From: an uncultured Pseudomonadota bacterium
GTDB lineage: Bacteria > Pseudomonadota > Alphaproteobacteria > RF32 > CAG-239
Assembly (NCBI GenBank): GCA_949295915.1
Contig: CASFNB010000005.1
Span: 1 to 64,000, forward strand
DNA: 64,000 nucleotides
Reading direction: 5' to 3'
A model generated the notes under the pieces. That model worked only from the letters and a program-made list of their open reading frames with translations. It was not told the DNA's origin and searched no databases. Shown in pieces: positions 52,858-62,818 of this stretch; within the stretch, counting starts at the first letter, position 1, and each line of letters starts with the position of its first letter. A program made the translations under genes and the position numbers.

Positions 52858-52929
52858 TTGTTGTTGAATATTCTTAATTTCCTCTCCTCTGATAAAAGCA
52901 TAAAAGAAAACATCCCAAACGCAAGCACA

Positions 52930-52969
52930 AAAAAAACAGTTGCAGTTTTTAACCTGCAACTGTTTTTTT
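52930..52969 (-). terminator. Terminator of the 345-aa membrane protein gene
   Basis: AACAGTTGCAG and CTGCAACTGTT pair with an 8-base loop, with A and T runs on both sides. It ends the minus-strand gene that starts near 54021. Confidence 0.9.
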
Positions 52970-52986
52970 AATTTTTGAGTTTGGAA

Positions 52987-54021
52987 TTACAATCCAAGGG
53001 CTTCCCGTGGTGTTTGTCCTGAGTGCTGACGCAGTTTTTGTGAAAGTTTTTCATTCCACTGCGCCTCTCCTTTTTCATTATACATTTCTTCCAAAGAAAT
53101 GTTTTTATAGGAGAACATCGGAAGGTCTAACAACATCTCTGCTGAGATATTGCCTTTCCACATATTTTTCAACACCCAGAGATACTGTTGAGCTTCTGTT
53201 CCAAGCTCTCTCTTTTCGCCATTGGCTTTGTGCAAAGCCATCTTGTCTTCGGCATTCGGCTCACCGTCTTTAACCGCCTTAAGAAAATCTGACTTAACAA
53301 AACCGTATTTTCCATTTCTCATCGCTAATGAGGTAAACGGAACAAGTCGTTGTTTAGATATCTTCACTCCATTCAAAGTTTCTTGAACAAAGCCGTACCA
53401 GTCTTTAGACACGACTTTCTTGGCTTCATCGTATGTCTTTCCGGCAAAATCGCTAGATTTAACTGGCTTGCCGTCAACATATTTCAAGCCGACCAAAGCT
53501 CGTGCCAGCTTATCATCTGCGTTTTGCACGCCATCAAGATAAGCTCGTGTAATTACCACGTAGTCGAATGCTTCATTGAACTCGCGCTCAAATTTTTCAT
53601 CCTCAATAACGAGCACATCTTCCGGTTGAGCTTTGTCATCTCCACAGTTTCTGAAAGCCAAGAAACATAAGAGAAGCAAAAGCAATGCCGCCAATATCCA
53701 AAGTAACGTACGACCTGTTTTTTGGCTTACTTTCTGAGCTTTGACGTTTCTCCAATTTATTTTGCTCAAGCCCCAAATTAGCAGAGCTAAAAGCAAAATA
53801 CCTAAAATCCATATCCATTGGCTCGCCAGCCAGCAAAGTCCAGCCCACATAGCAGAGCCAACCCAAATAGCGCCTTGTACCAGCCAGTAGCCGATAAAGG
53901 CTATCAAAGCCAGCAAGACAAGTGCCAGCAATATTTTGGCAATCATCTTCAGATTAAATCTGAAGACAACGTCATAGCGGCTATTTTCTAAACTCTCAAT
54001 ACGAAAAAATGGACTTTCCAT
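52987..54021 (-). CDS. Hypothetical membrane protein
   Basis: A 344-residue inner-membrane protein. It has three or four TM segments in the first 130 residues (MIAKILLALVLLALIAFIGYWLV, then WIWILGILLLALLIWGL, then TLLWILAALLLLLLCFLAF), followed by an exported-looking acidic, soluble domain without a known fold (KYGFVKSDFLKAVKDGEPNAEDK). ATG at 54021 is preferred; an in-frame TTG at 54048 is possible. No SD is clear. It stands between two terminators as a single gene. Confidence 0.65.
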   Translation of the reverse strand: MESPFFRIESLENSRYDVVFRFNLKMIAKILLALVLLALIAFIGYWLVQGAIWVGSAMWAGLCWLASQWIWILGILLLALLIWGLSKINWRNVKAQKVSQKTGRTLLWILAALLLLLLCFLAFRNCGDDKAQPEDVLVIEDEKFEREFNEAFDYVVITRAYLDGVQNADDKLARALVGLKYVDGKPVKSSDFAGKTYDEAKKVVSKDWYGFVQETLNGVKISKQRLVPFTSLAMRNGKYGFVKSDFLKAVKDGEPNAEDKMALHKANGEKRELGTEAQQYLWVLKNMWKGNISAEMLLDLPMFSYKNISLEEMYNEKGEAQWNEKLSQKLRQHSGQTPREALGL

Positions 54022-54183
54022 TTTGCTTATTTGCCACGCAGCTTTCAATCAGGTCGCCCCAACATACTCACCGATACACGTAGCCTTATAATAATATTTA
54101 ATACTAATATTTCACTGAAAAGCAATATATCACATTTTTTTGTCCAAAACAAGTAAAAAAATTATGACATTTTTATTAAAACA

Positions 54184-54222
54184 ACAAAAAAAACAGCAGG
54201 TTTTCATCCCTGCTGTTTTTTT
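54184..54222 (-). terminator. Intrinsic terminator of the RND operon
   Basis: On the minus strand AAACAGCAGG and CCTGCTGTTT form a ten-base-pair stem with an eight-base loop, followed by T runs. Confidence 0.9.
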
Positions 54223-54227
54223 GTTTT

Positions 54228-57200
54228 TTAACGCAATTGGCGTTTGAGTTTTGGGCGACCTTCTTTTTCGGCGCGTTTGTTGATTTTGCGAAGCTTGATG
54301 TTTTCTTCATCAAACACTTCCCCGATAATGGCAAACATCATCGGCACAAACAAAGTCGCTACGAAGGTAGACATAATCATACCGCCAATCATACCGGTAC
54401 CGATTGAGTGACGGCTTGCCGCACCGGCACCTGTTGAAACTGCCAATGGCAAAACACCAAAGGTAAAAGCCAAAGAGGTCATTACAATCGGACGGAAACG
54501 AAGTTTCGCCGCTTCAACCGCGGCTTGAGCATAAGTCAAACCTTCATGCACTTTGTCAACGGCAAATTCCACAATCAAAATCGCGTTTTTGGCAGACAAA
54601 CCGACCAAGGTCACCAAACCGATTTGGAAATACAAGTCGTTTTGAATTCCGCGCAACCATGTCGCAAGCAACGCGCCAAACACACCAAACGGCACGGAAA
54701 GAATAACCACAATCGGCAAAGACCATTTTTCATATTGCGCGGAAAGAATTAAGAAAATCATAATCACACCGAACGCAAAAGCCAAAGTTGAAGCCCCGCC
54801 GGCGAGTTTTTCCTGATAAGCCGAACCAATCCAAGACAGAGAATATTCATCCCCCAAAACTTGTTCAGCCACTTCTTCCATGGCGGTAATTGCTTGACCG
54901 GAAGAATATCCTTCTGCCGGATCACCCATAACTTTTGCAGCAGGAAAGATATTAAAGCGGTTAACAAGTTCAGGACCTGTCACGCGTTTCACATGAATAA
55001 GAGTTGAAAGCGGTACCAAATCACCGGCCGTAGATTTCACATAAACATAGCGCAAATCATCCGGTGTTCTGCGGAATTTAGATTCCGATTGCAATGTTAC
55101 ACGGAAGTTTCTGCCCATATAGGTAAAATCATTAACATAAAGGCTTCCGAACGTAGATTGCAAAACCGCATAAATGCTGTTAATCGGCACACCTAAAATC
55201 ATGGCTTTTTCTCTGTCCAAATCAATGGTATATTGAGGTGTACTGACGGAAAAAGTTGTGGTAATATTGGATAGCTCCGGACGCTTATTGGCAGCCGCCA
55301 AAAACTCTTCCGTTTTAGCCATCAATTCTTTAGAAGATTTTCCGGTTTTATTCTGAATATAAGCCTCAAAACCACCTGTGGTACTCATACCCATAATCGG
55401 CGGCAAGTTGAAGGAAAAAGCAATACCTTGCGGCTGGCTCATACCGATTCCGGTAAAAGTCTTCGTCAAAGCATCGGCAGATTGATCGGGTTCCAAACGT
55501 TGATTCCAGTTTTTCAATGTAATAAAACTTACGCCGGAATAAGTATTTTGGCTGGAAGAAAGCATATTAAAGCCATTAACCGTCAAAATATCAGAAACAT
55601 TAGGGTTACTTCTGACCATATCGGCAATTTTGGAGCTGAACTTTTCGGTTCTGGGCAAAGAAGATGCTTCCGGCATATTATAAGCCATAAGGAGATTTCC
55701 CATATCTTCGCTCGGCACCAACGCCGTCGGAATAATTTTAAACATGGCAAAAATTGCAAATAAAAGTCCGACGAATGCAAGCAAGGTTGTTTTGCGCCAT
55801 TTCAGGCAAAATTCCACACCATTGATATACCACTCGGTAACTTTTTCAAAAAAAACGTTAAACCATCTGAAAAAGGCCATTGGTTCTTTTTTCTTATGTT
55901 CCTTCTTGATAATAAGAGCGCAAAGGGAGGGAGTTAAGGTCAAAGCCACAAGGGCGGAAATAATAACCGAAACGGCAATGGTAACGGAGAATTGCTTATA
56001 CATCACGCCGGTCATACCACCCAAGAAAGCAATCGGTAAGAACACCGAAGACAAAACCAAAGCTACGGCAACCACGGCACCGGACACTTCCTCCATGGCT
56101 TTAATGGCAGCTTCTTTGGGAGATAGACCTTCTTCACTCATAATACGTTCAATATTCTCCAAAACGATAATCGCATCATCCACCACGATACCGATTGCCA
56201 AAATCAAACCAAATAAGGTCAGCAAGTTAATAGAAAAGCCCAAAGCATACATTCCGGCAAAAGCACCGATAATTGAAACCGGCACTGCCAAAATTGGGAT
56301 AAGAGTCGCACGATAGTTTTGTAAGAAGAGATAAACCACGGCAATAACCAAAAGCACGGCTTCAAAAAAAGTATGGATAACTTCGTTGATTGATTCGGTC
56401 ACAAACAAGGTTGTATCGTAAGGAATATCATAGGTAATACCTTGAGGAAAGCTTTTGGAAAGTTCTTCCATTTTGGCTTTAACGGCTTCGGCAGTTTCCA
56501 AAGCGTTGGCATCTGATTGCAAATAAACGGCAAAAGCCACGGCCGGTTCACCGTTAAAACGAGAGCTGACACTATAATCTTGCGCCCCAAGCTCAATTCT
56601 TGCCACATCTTTAAGACGAAGAATAGCACCGTCCTCTTCGGTAGAAAGAATGATATTGCCGAACTCTTTGGCATTAACCAAACGTCCTTTGGTGTTCACG
56701 GAATAAGTATAAGGCTGCACTTCTTCCATCGGCTCTTGCCCAAACTGACCGGCAGCATATTGAGAGTTTTGCTCTTGCACGGCGGTAATCACATCTTGCG
56801 GTGTGAGGTTATGATCGGCCAATTTATCAGGGGAGAGCCAAATACGCATAGAATAATCTTGGCTGGCAAAGAGCGATGCACTACCCACACCTTTAATACG
56901 TTTAATTTCATCCAACACGTTCAAAAGTGCATAGTTAGAAACATAAACCGTATCATACTGATCGGTAGTGGAGCGCATGGCCACAACCTGCAAAATGGAG
57001 TTGGATTTTTCCTCCACGGTAACGCCTTGCTTAGTGACTTCTGAGGGAAGCTGAGGCGTTGCCATTTGCACTTTGTTGTTCACGTCAATCGTGGCTTGGT
57101 CAGGATCTGTTCCGATATCAAAAACCACACCTAAAGTCAAATATCCGGAAGATGTAGCGTTAGAATACATATAAATCATGTTTTTAACGCCGTTGATTTC

Positions 57201-57404
57201 CTGCTCCAAAGGTGCTGCCACGGTATCAGCCAAAACTTCGGCAGTTGCTCCGGGGTATGTTGCCGAAACCTGAATTTCGGTCGGCACGATATTCGGATAT
57301 TGTTCGACCGGCAGAGCATTCATCGCCACCAAACCGGCAAGAACGATAATCAAAGAAATAACCGTGGCAAAAATCGGTCTTTCAATAAAAAACTTAGAAA
57401 ACAT
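54228..57404 (-). CDS. RND multidrug efflux pump, AcrB/MexB (HAE1) type
   Basis: A 1058-residue inner-membrane proton-driven pump. Typical features are FFIERPIFATVISLIIVLAGLVAMNALPVEQYPNIVP at the N-terminus, the TM4 proton relay VVDDAIIVLENIERIM, and TM10-region LVGLSAKNAILIVEFAV with the conserved Lys. Between TM1-2 and TM7-8 are the large periplasmic porter/docking domains. RFRPIVMTSLAFTFGVLPLAVSTGAGAASRHSIGTGMIGGM is the family's C-terminal signature. It is 18 bases after the adaptor gene. It probably exports lipophilic drugs or bile salts. No TolC-like gene is adjacent. Confidence 0.95.
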   Translation of the reverse strand: MFSKFFIERPIFATVISLIIVLAGLVAMNALPVEQYPNIVPTEIQVSATYPGATAEVLADTVAAPLEQEINGVKNMIYMYSNATSSGYLTLGVVFDIGTDPDQATIDVNNKVQMATPQLPSEVTKQGVTVEEKSNSILQVVAMRSTTDQYDTVYVSNYALLNVLDEIKRIKGVGSASLFASQDYSMRIWLSPDKLADHNLTPQDVITAVQEQNSQYAAGQFGQEPMEEVQPYTYSVNTKGRLVNAKEFGNIILSTEEDGAILRLKDVARIELGAQDYSVSSRFNGEPAVAFAVYLQSDANALETAEAVKAKMEELSKSFPQGITYDIPYDTTLFVTESINEVIHTFFEAVLLVIAVVYLFLQNYRATLIPILAVPVSIIGAFAGMYALGFSINLLTLFGLILAIGIVVDDAIIVLENIERIMSEEGLSPKEAAIKAMEEVSGAVVAVALVLSSVFLPIAFLGGMTGVMYKQFSVTIAVSVIISALVALTLTPSLCALIIKKEHKKKEPMAFFRWFNVFFEKVTEWYINGVEFCLKWRKTTLLAFVGLLFAIFAMFKIIPTALVPSEDMGNLLMAYNMPEASSLPRTEKFSSKIADMVRSNPNVSDILTVNGFNMLSSSQNTYSGVSFITLKNWNQRLEPDQSADALTKTFTGIGMSQPQGIAFSFNLPPIMGMSTTGGFEAYIQNKTGKSSKELMAKTEEFLAAANKRPELSNITTTFSVSTPQYTIDLDREKAMILGVPINSIYAVLQSTFGSLYVNDFTYMGRNFRVTLQSESKFRRTPDDLRYVYVKSTAGDLVPLSTLIHVKRVTGPELVNRFNIFPAAKVMGDPAEGYSSGQAITAMEEVAEQVLGDEYSLSWIGSAYQEKLAGGASTLAFAFGVIMIFLILSAQYEKWSLPIVVILSVPFGVFGALLATWLRGIQNDLYFQIGLVTLVGLSAKNAILIVEFAVDKVHEGLTYAQAAVEAAKLRFRPIVMTSLAFTFGVLPLAVSTGAGAASRHSIGTGMIGGMIMSTFVATLFVPMMFAIIGEVFDEENIKLRKINKRAEKEGRPKLKRQLR

Positions 57405-57422
57405 CGGATTTATCCTTTAATT

Positions 57423-58595
57423 TTAATCTTCCACTTTGGCATCGGCTTCCAAATTATCATCGGTTGTCAGTTCGGGAGAAACAGTCATACCGGGACGAAT
57501 TTTCATCAGATTATTAATAACAACCTTATCACCTTTTTTCAAACCTGTATCAACGATCCAGCCACCGTTTTGTGTAGAAAGACCGGTATTAATGCTGACC
57601 ATTTCCACAATATTTTGCGGATTAACGCGATAAACATAAGCCCCGTTTGCTCCTTGCATAACGGCTTCTTGTGGAACAATTAAAGCATCCAAACGAGTCA
57701 AACCTTCCATAACCAAGCGCAAGAATTGTCCCGGACGAATAGTTTTTTCAGGATTCGGAAATACGGCACGCAGTTTAACCGTACCGGTAGAAGTATCAAT
57801 GGTCGGATTAATAAAGTTGATTTTTCCGTTATGTTTATAAGTTTGCCCATCACCGAATTTAATTTTTGCATAAATGGTATTATCATTATACGGATTCTTG
57901 ATTTTGCCGCTTTCGACCATATTTGCCAAAGCCATCATTTCATTTTCGGAAGCGGAAAAGATAACATAAATCGGATCGACTTGAGTTAAATGCGTCAGCA
58001 AACCGGCATCACCTGAGGTGGAAATGAGACTTCCTTCAGACTGCACTTCCAAACTGGTTAAACCACTAATCGGAGCGGTAACCGTGGTATAATCCAAATT
58101 AAGTTGAGCCGCTTCCACTTCGGCCTGAGCCAATTCTTTACTGGCGGTAAGAGCATCGTAGTTGGCTTGAGCGTCATCTTTAGCTTTTTCGCTGGCATAA
58201 CCTTGCTTAAAGAGCTTTAAGGTTCTCTCGAGTTGAATTTTTGCATTTTTAACCTCGGCTTCGGCTTGCGCCAAGCGCGCTTTAGCTTGGTCGAGCGCAA
58301 CTTGATAAGGTTTGGGGTCGATTTGAAAGAGTACGCTACCCTCTTCCACATGGGAACCTTCGACATAGTTGCGTTTGAGCAAGATTCCGCCGACTTGAGC
58401 ACGAACCTGAGTCTCTTTGGAACCTTGGGCGCGAGCGGCAAATTCAAAACTCAATGGCACATTCTCAGGTTCAACTTCTATAACCGAAACTGTAGGCGCC
58501 TGAGCGGCTTGCTGATTTTGATTACTTTTTTCTTTGCATCCGCCCAAGACCAAGAGCATGGAAGCAACAGCTAAAAACTTATTATTAAACAACAT
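57423..58595 (-). CDS. RND efflux periplasmic adaptor (AcrA/MexA type)
   Basis: A lipoprotein adaptor of 390 residues. Signal and lipobox are MLFNNKFLAVASMLLVLGGC (Cys20). The barrel-sandwich domain halves are RAQVGGILLKRNYVEGSHVEEGSVLFQID and TTVTAPISGLTSLEVQSEGSLIST, with a helical hairpin between. The beta-barrel and membrane-proximal domains follow, ending KKGDKVVINNLMKIRPGMTVSPE. The ATG at 58595 has AGGA six bases upstream; two earlier ATGs are not supported. It is cotranscribed with the pump gene downstream. Confidence 0.94.
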   Translation of the reverse strand: MLFNNKFLAVASMLLVLGGCKEKSNQNQQAAQAPTVSVIEVEPENVPLSFEFAARAQGSKETQVRAQVGGILLKRNYVEGSHVEEGSVLFQIDPKPYQVALDQAKARLAQAEAEVKNAKIQLERTLKLFKQGYASEKAKDDAQANYDALTASKELAQAEVEAAQLNLDYTTVTAPISGLTSLEVQSEGSLISTSGDAGLLTHLTQVDPIYVIFSASENEMMALANMVESGKIKNPYNDNTIYAKIKFGDGQTYKHNGKINFINPTIDTSTGTVKLRAVFPNPEKTIRPGQFLRLVMEGLTRLDALIVPQEAVMQGANGAYVYRVNPQNIVEMVSINTGLSTQNGGWIVDTGLKKGDKVVINNLMKIRPGMTVSPELTTDDNLEADAKVED

Positions 58596-58715
58596 ATTAA
58601 TCCTCATTATTTCAGAAACAACTGTAAATAAATGTAATCCATTTTTCGGAAATATCCACTCTTTTATCAAAGATTTCAAGAGTTTTTATTAACTTAAGTG
58701 AATGTATATGGATAT

Positions 58716-58745
58716 GAAAAAAGCCCTCTTTTGAGGGCTTTAATT
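58716..58745 (-). terminator. Intrinsic terminator of elbB
   Basis: On the minus strand AAAGCCCTC and GAGGGCTTT pair around AAAA, followed by TTT. It lies just after the stop at 58748. Confidence 0.88.
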
Positions 58746-58747
58746 AG

Positions 58748-59425
58748 CTAAATCAAATCTAAGACGGCTTCCACGAGATTATGCGTTCCTTCCGCCACTT
58801 GCTTGATAGAGTTGGCAAGCATATAGCAAGGCGTGGTTACAATCTTGTGCTCTTCATCCACACAAACTTCGGTTGCAGCTTTATTTTCGTGTTCAGCACC
58901 CATTTTTTTCAAACCGGCGGCAACTTTTGTATCATTACCGATAGTAAGCTTAATATGATGTTTGCCCAACACGCGAGCAATCACGGTCGGTGCAATACAC
59001 ATAGCGCCGATGACGATCCCCTCATCATAACTTTCTTCCAAAGCGCGGCGCACTTCGTGGTTAATTTCACAATCCGCACCTTTGACGGCAAAGTCGCTCA
59101 AATTGAGAGCCGCACCAAAGCCCCCCGGAAAGATGATGGCATCAAAATCTTTGGCTTTAAATTCTTGCAGGTCTTTAATTTGTCCGCGGGCAATACGTGC
59201 CGATTCGGCTAAAACATTGCGATTATCCTCATCTCCGGCAATAGCGGTGGCATGTCCGGTAAAATGGTCTATGGTGCGGGCTTGCCAAGTGTTTGGCGCA
59301 AAGCATTGATATTCGGCACCTTGCTGGTCAATAGCCAGCATGGTCAAAACGGCTTCGTGGATTTCACTACCGTCAAAAACGCCGCATCCGGCAAGAACAA
59401 TGGCAATTTGTGGACGCTCAGACAT
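58748..59425 (-). CDS. elbB: ElbB-type isoprenoid-biosynthesis glyoxalase (DJ-1/PfpI fold)
   Basis: A 225-residue protein of the ElbB family, formerly linked to isoprenoid synthesis and shown in E. coli to have glyoxalase activity. Typical blocks are IAIVLAGCGVFDGSEIHEAVLTMLAID, FDAIIFPGGFGAALNLSDFAVKG, and GIVIGAMCIAPTVIARVLG with the nucleophile-elbow Cys in GAMCIAP. The end is EVCVDEEHKIVTTPCYMLANSIKQVAEG. Upstream is an AAGGAAAAT SD. It is a single gene. Confidence 0.93.
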   Translation of the reverse strand: MSERPQIAIVLAGCGVFDGSEIHEAVLTMLAIDQQGAEYQCFAPNTWQARTIDHFTGHATAIAGDEDNRNVLAESARIARGQIKDLQEFKAKDFDAIIFPGGFGAALNLSDFAVKGADCEINHEVRRALEESYDEGIVIGAMCIAPTVIARVLGKHHIKLTIGNDTKVAAGLKKMGAEHENKAATEVCVDEEHKIVTTPCYMLANSIKQVAEGTHNLVEAVLDLI

Positions 59426-59527
59426 AATATTTTCCTTTCTTTTTTGGTGTAATTAATTTATTAAGAAATATATAATAAGTTAACTCAAAATAACAAGAAC
59501 AAATTAGATAAATAAGGCAATAAAAAA

Positions 59528-60796
59528 ATGCAATGGCAAATGAGTACATTAAAAAACGGTTTGAGAATAATCACTTCCACACGGGAAAATTTGGAGAGTG
59601 TGTCTTTAGGCGTGTGGGTAAAAACCGGTTCGGCTTATGAAAAAGAGGAGATGAACGGCATTTCTCACTTTTTTGAACACACTTGCTTTAAGGGGACAAA
59701 AAAGCGCAATTCGCTGCAAATTAATGAAGAAATAGAAAATGTCGGCGGACAGATGAATGCCTATACCTCGCGCGAGTTCACCGCCTATTATGCCAAAATG
59801 CTTAAAGCCGATGCCGATTTGGCTGCCGATGTGATTGCCGATATTTTGTTAAACGCCACCTTCCCTGAAGAAGAATTAGTCAAAGAAAGAGAAGTCGTGG
59901 TACAAGAAATCAAACAGACGATTGATGCGCCTGATGATATTATATTTGACTATTTTCAAGAAGCTGCTTTTCCGAATCAAGCTTTGGGACGCTCAATTTT
60001 AGGTCCGGCGGAAAAAGTCAGAAGTTTTAACGGAGATACATTAAAAAAATACATTTCCGCCAACTATGCCGGTGAGAATATGATTGCCTGCGCCGTCGGC
60101 AACATTGAGCATGATTCCTTTGTCAAAATGATTGAAGAGCGGATGAGCACTTTGCAGCCCCAAACCAATTTCACGCCGGAGAAACAAATCTATCAAGGCG
60201 GCTTTTTCATAGAAAAAAGAGATATTGAGCAAGCCCATGTCTTGCTTGGTTTTGAGGGAGAGAAATACGAGAGCAAGAGCTATTATCCGACCGTAATTTT
60301 ATCCACGCTTTTGGGTGGCGGTATGTCTTCTCGTTTGTTCCAAGAAATCCGAGAAAAAAGAGGCTTGGTTTATACGGTTTATTCTTTTGCCAATTCACAC
60401 ACGCAAACCGGCTTGTTTGGTATCTATGCCGGCACCGGAAAAAAAGAGCTGGAAGAATTGATGCCGGTTGTGGCAACCGAAGTGGGCAAAGTCTGCCAAG
60501 AAAAAATAAAAGAAAAAGAACTTCAACGCGCCAAAGTCCAACTCAAAGCCAGTATGCTGATGGGCTTAGAGAGTTGCTCTTCTTCGGCTGAAGTTTTAGC
60601 GCGCCAAATGCTCATTTTCAACCGCATCATTCCGATAGAAGAAATGGTTGAGATGATAGAGCAAGTATCTTTGGATAACATCCAAGACACCGCTTGCAAA
60701 ATCTTTTCTAAGAAGCCGACCTACACATTGTTGGGTTCTATTGATAAATATATGCCCTATGATGAATTATGCCAAGCAATAAAGGTAAAAGCATGA
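59528..60796 (+). CDS. M16-family zinc metallopeptidase
   Basis: A 422-residue M16B-type (processing-peptidase-like) peptidase. The zinc-binding HxxEH is His47-Phe-Phe-Glu50-His51 in NGISHFFEHTCFKGTKKR, and the third ligand is in the following Glu region (VVVQEIKQTIDAPDD). The C-terminal half has the family RY-type segment GGGMSSRLFQEIREKRGLVYTVYSF. No signal peptide. It overlaps ispH by ATGA, which is translational coupling. M16 peptidases of this size are common single genes in Alphaproteobacteria, with unclear substrates. Confidence 0.93.
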   Translation: MQWQMSTLKNGLRIITSTRENLESVSLGVWVKTGSAYEKEEMNGISHFFEHTCFKGTKKRNSLQINEEIENVGGQMNAYTSREFTAYYAKMLKADADLAADVIADILLNATFPEEELVKEREVVVQEIKQTIDAPDDIIFDYFQEAAFPNQALGRSILGPAEKVRSFNGDTLKKYISANYAGENMIACAVGNIEHDSFVKMIEERMSTLQPQTNFTPEKQIYQGGFFIEKRDIEQAHVLLGFEGEKYESKSYYPTVILSTLLGGGMSSRLFQEIREKRGLVYTVYSFANSHTQTGLFGIYAGTGKKELEELMPVVATEVGKVCQEKIKEKELQRAKVQLKASMLMGLESCSSSAEVLARQMLIFNRIIPIEEMVEMIEQVSLDNIQDTACKIFSKKPTYTLLGSIDKYMPYDELCQAIKVKA

Positions 60797-61725
60797 GCGA
60801 GAATTTAACTGTTTATGTTGCCGAACCGCGCGGTTTTTGTGCCGGTGTCAGACGAGCCATCGAGATTGTCGAACAAGCCTTGAAAGATTACGGCACGCCG
60901 GTATATGTCCGTCACGAAATTGTCCATAACAAACACGTGATAGAAGACTTGAAAAACAAAGGTGTGATTTTTATAGATGAATTGGCGCAAATGCAAGACA
61001 AAAGCCGTCCGCTCATTTTCTCTGCACACGGCGTTCCGCAAAGCGTGGTTGACGAAACCGATAAGCTCGGTATTAAGACCATTGATGCCACCTGCCCTCT
61101 GGTTGCCAAGGTGCATAATCAGATTAAAAAACTCTATGATGAAGATATGGAAATCATTGTTATCGGCAAAAAAAATCACGTTGAAATCATCGGCACGGTC
61201 GGACAAATTCCAAGCAACAATAAATTACATATCATCAATTCTAAAGAAGATATTGAGGCTTTGAATATCAACCCCGAAAGCAAAGTCGGCTTTGTTACGC
61301 AAACCACCCTTTCTGTTGATGATACCAAAGAGATTGTCGCCGCATTAAAGCAAAAATTTCCGACCATTTCTGCCATGCGCAAAGATGACATTTGCTTTGC
61401 CACCACCAATCGCCAAAAAGCCGTCAAAGAAATGGCAAAAGTTGCGGAATTGATAATTGTTATCGGCTCTAAAAATTCTTCCAATTCCAAACAACTCAAA
61501 GAAGTGGCATTAAAAAACGGCGCTAAAAATGCCGTGCTGATTGATGATGCTTCAGAGCTTGATTGGGCTTTGTTAAAAGAATATCAAACCATAGGTATCA
61601 CTGCCGGAGCCTCGGCACCGGAATATCTCGTGCAAGATTTACTTGACCAATTAAAGTCGCGTTATGATAATATTAAGATTATGGATGTAAAAGTAGAGTA
61701 TGAAAAGGTAAATTTCAAACTCTGA
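60793..61725 (+). CDS. ispH: 4-hydroxy-3-methylbut-2-enyl diphosphate reductase IspH
   Basis: The last enzyme of the MEP pathway, making IPP and DMAPP, with a [4Fe-4S] cluster. The first cluster Cys is Cys16 in EPRGFCAGVRRAIEIVE. The second is in DATCPLVAKVHNQIKKLYDE, and the third in DDICFATTNRQKAVKEMAKVAELIIVIGSKNSSNS, all conserved. The start at 60793 overlaps the M16 stop. The length of 310 residues is normal. The MEP pathway fits a bacterium without mevalonate genes. Next is an AlbA_2 gene and rnhA. Confidence 0.96.
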   Translation: MSENLTVYVAEPRGFCAGVRRAIEIVEQALKDYGTPVYVRHEIVHNKHVIEDLKNKGVIFIDELAQMQDKSRPLIFSAHGVPQSVVDETDKLGIKTIDATCPLVAKVHNQIKKLYDEDMEIIVIGKKNHVEIIGTVGQIPSNNKLHIINSKEDIEALNINPESKVGFVTQTTLSVDDTKEIVAALKQKFPTISAMRKDDICFATTNRQKAVKEMAKVAELIIVIGSKNSSNSKQLKEVALKNGAKNAVLIDDASELDWALLKEYQTIGITAGASAPEYLVQDLLDQLKSRYDNIKIMDVKVEYEKVNFKL

Positions 61726-61743
61726 CCAAGCGGGAGAAAAACG

Positions 61744-62811
61744 ATGTCACGTGCGGAAGACATTTTTCAAAAACTCATTTATTTCGGAGAAGATGCCATT
61801 GATGAATTTATCATCAACCAACAAACCGAAGAGCTGTTTTTGGACTTCAAGCAAGCCGTATCTGTCGGTAAAAATTTTGTAACTCTGCACAGAGACGACC
61901 GCAAAAATCTCTCCAAAGCCATTTCCGGTTTTGGCAACTCCGAAGGCGGTGTGATTATCTGGGGTGTGGATTGCGCCCGCGATAATGAAATCGGTGATGT
62001 TGCAAAGGCCAAGGTTAAAGTCAAAAACGTGCATCGTTTTTTGAGCTGGTTGGAAAATGCCATTTCGGGCTGTACCATTCCCAGCCATAACAAGGTCAGA
62101 AATCATATCATCAGTTGTGATAAAAACGGCGATGGTTATATCGCCACCTATATTCCCAAATCAGAACTAGCCCCTTTAATGTCCACCACCAACGGCGCCA
62201 TATACATCCGCTCCGGCTCCAACAACGTGCCTGCCCCCTATTCGGTTATTGCCGGAATGTTTGGAAGATATCCGCAACCCAATGTGGAGTTGATTTTGGC
62301 AGACAAGCAAATCAAAGTTTTGGATAATGCCGATGAAGATTTAATTTATCCGCTGAATATGAAAAATCCGCCCAAGAAATATGTCAAAATCAGCTTTGCC
62401 ATCCATGCCGAAAACGTTAGTAATGTCATTGCCAGAGAAATTTATTTAACCTGCCGCACGGTCAGCACCGGAAGCGAATATAACAAAATTCGTTTTACCA
62501 ATTTCAACCAAATGGACTCAATCCCCGGCATTGAAAATCAGCTCAATTTGATAACCAAACCGGAGTTAAGACTTCCGCCGCGCGGCATTTTCAAATTCTG
62601 CAACGTAGATATTATCCTCTCGCCTTTTGCCGAAGATGATTTGGTCTTAGACGGCGTGATCGGGGCTGATGAATGCGCGCCCAAAGACTTTGACGTGCAT
62701 ATTGCCAAAAACAATCTGCGTTCTTTTGTCGCCAAAGCTTTAAGGAATAGTAAAAACCCTGACAAATTGTTGAACGAATTTTTCTCGGAATTTTTAATTA
62801 ATATGGAATAG
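61744..62811 (+). CDS. AlbA_2 (Schlafen-like) ATP-binding domain protein
   Basis: A 355-residue protein with an N-terminal AlbA_2/Schlafen-type domain: LFLDFKQAVSVGKNF then NLSKAISGFGNSEGGVIIWGVDCARDNEIG, followed by IYIRSGSNNVPAPYSVIAGMF. The remaining part, after residue about 185, is beta-rich and unassigned. Family members are putative nucleic-acid-binding regulators or RNases, and some are in phage defence. GGGAG precedes the ATG. It lies between ispH and rnhA, where many Alphaproteobacteria carry thrB. Confidence 0.82.
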   Translation: MSRAEDIFQKLIYFGEDAIDEFIINQQTEELFLDFKQAVSVGKNFVTLHRDDRKNLSKAISGFGNSEGGVIIWGVDCARDNEIGDVAKAKVKVKNVHRFLSWLENAISGCTIPSHNKVRNHIISCDKNGDGYIATYIPKSELAPLMSTTNGAIYIRSGSNNVPAPYSVIAGMFGRYPQPNVELILADKQIKVLDNADEDLIYPLNMKNPPKKYVKISFAIHAENVSNVIAREIYLTCRTVSTGSEYNKIRFTNFNQMDSIPGIENQLNLITKPELRLPPRGIFKFCNVDIILSPFAEDDLVLDGVIGADECAPKDFDVHIAKNNLRSFVAKALRNSKNPDKLLNEFFSEFLINME

Positions 62812-62818
62812 ATAAGAG

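Noticed and set aside
55744-56316. A 190-aa plus-strand open frame
   Set aside because: Antisense to the RND pump gene, which has full-length, clear homology and motifs.
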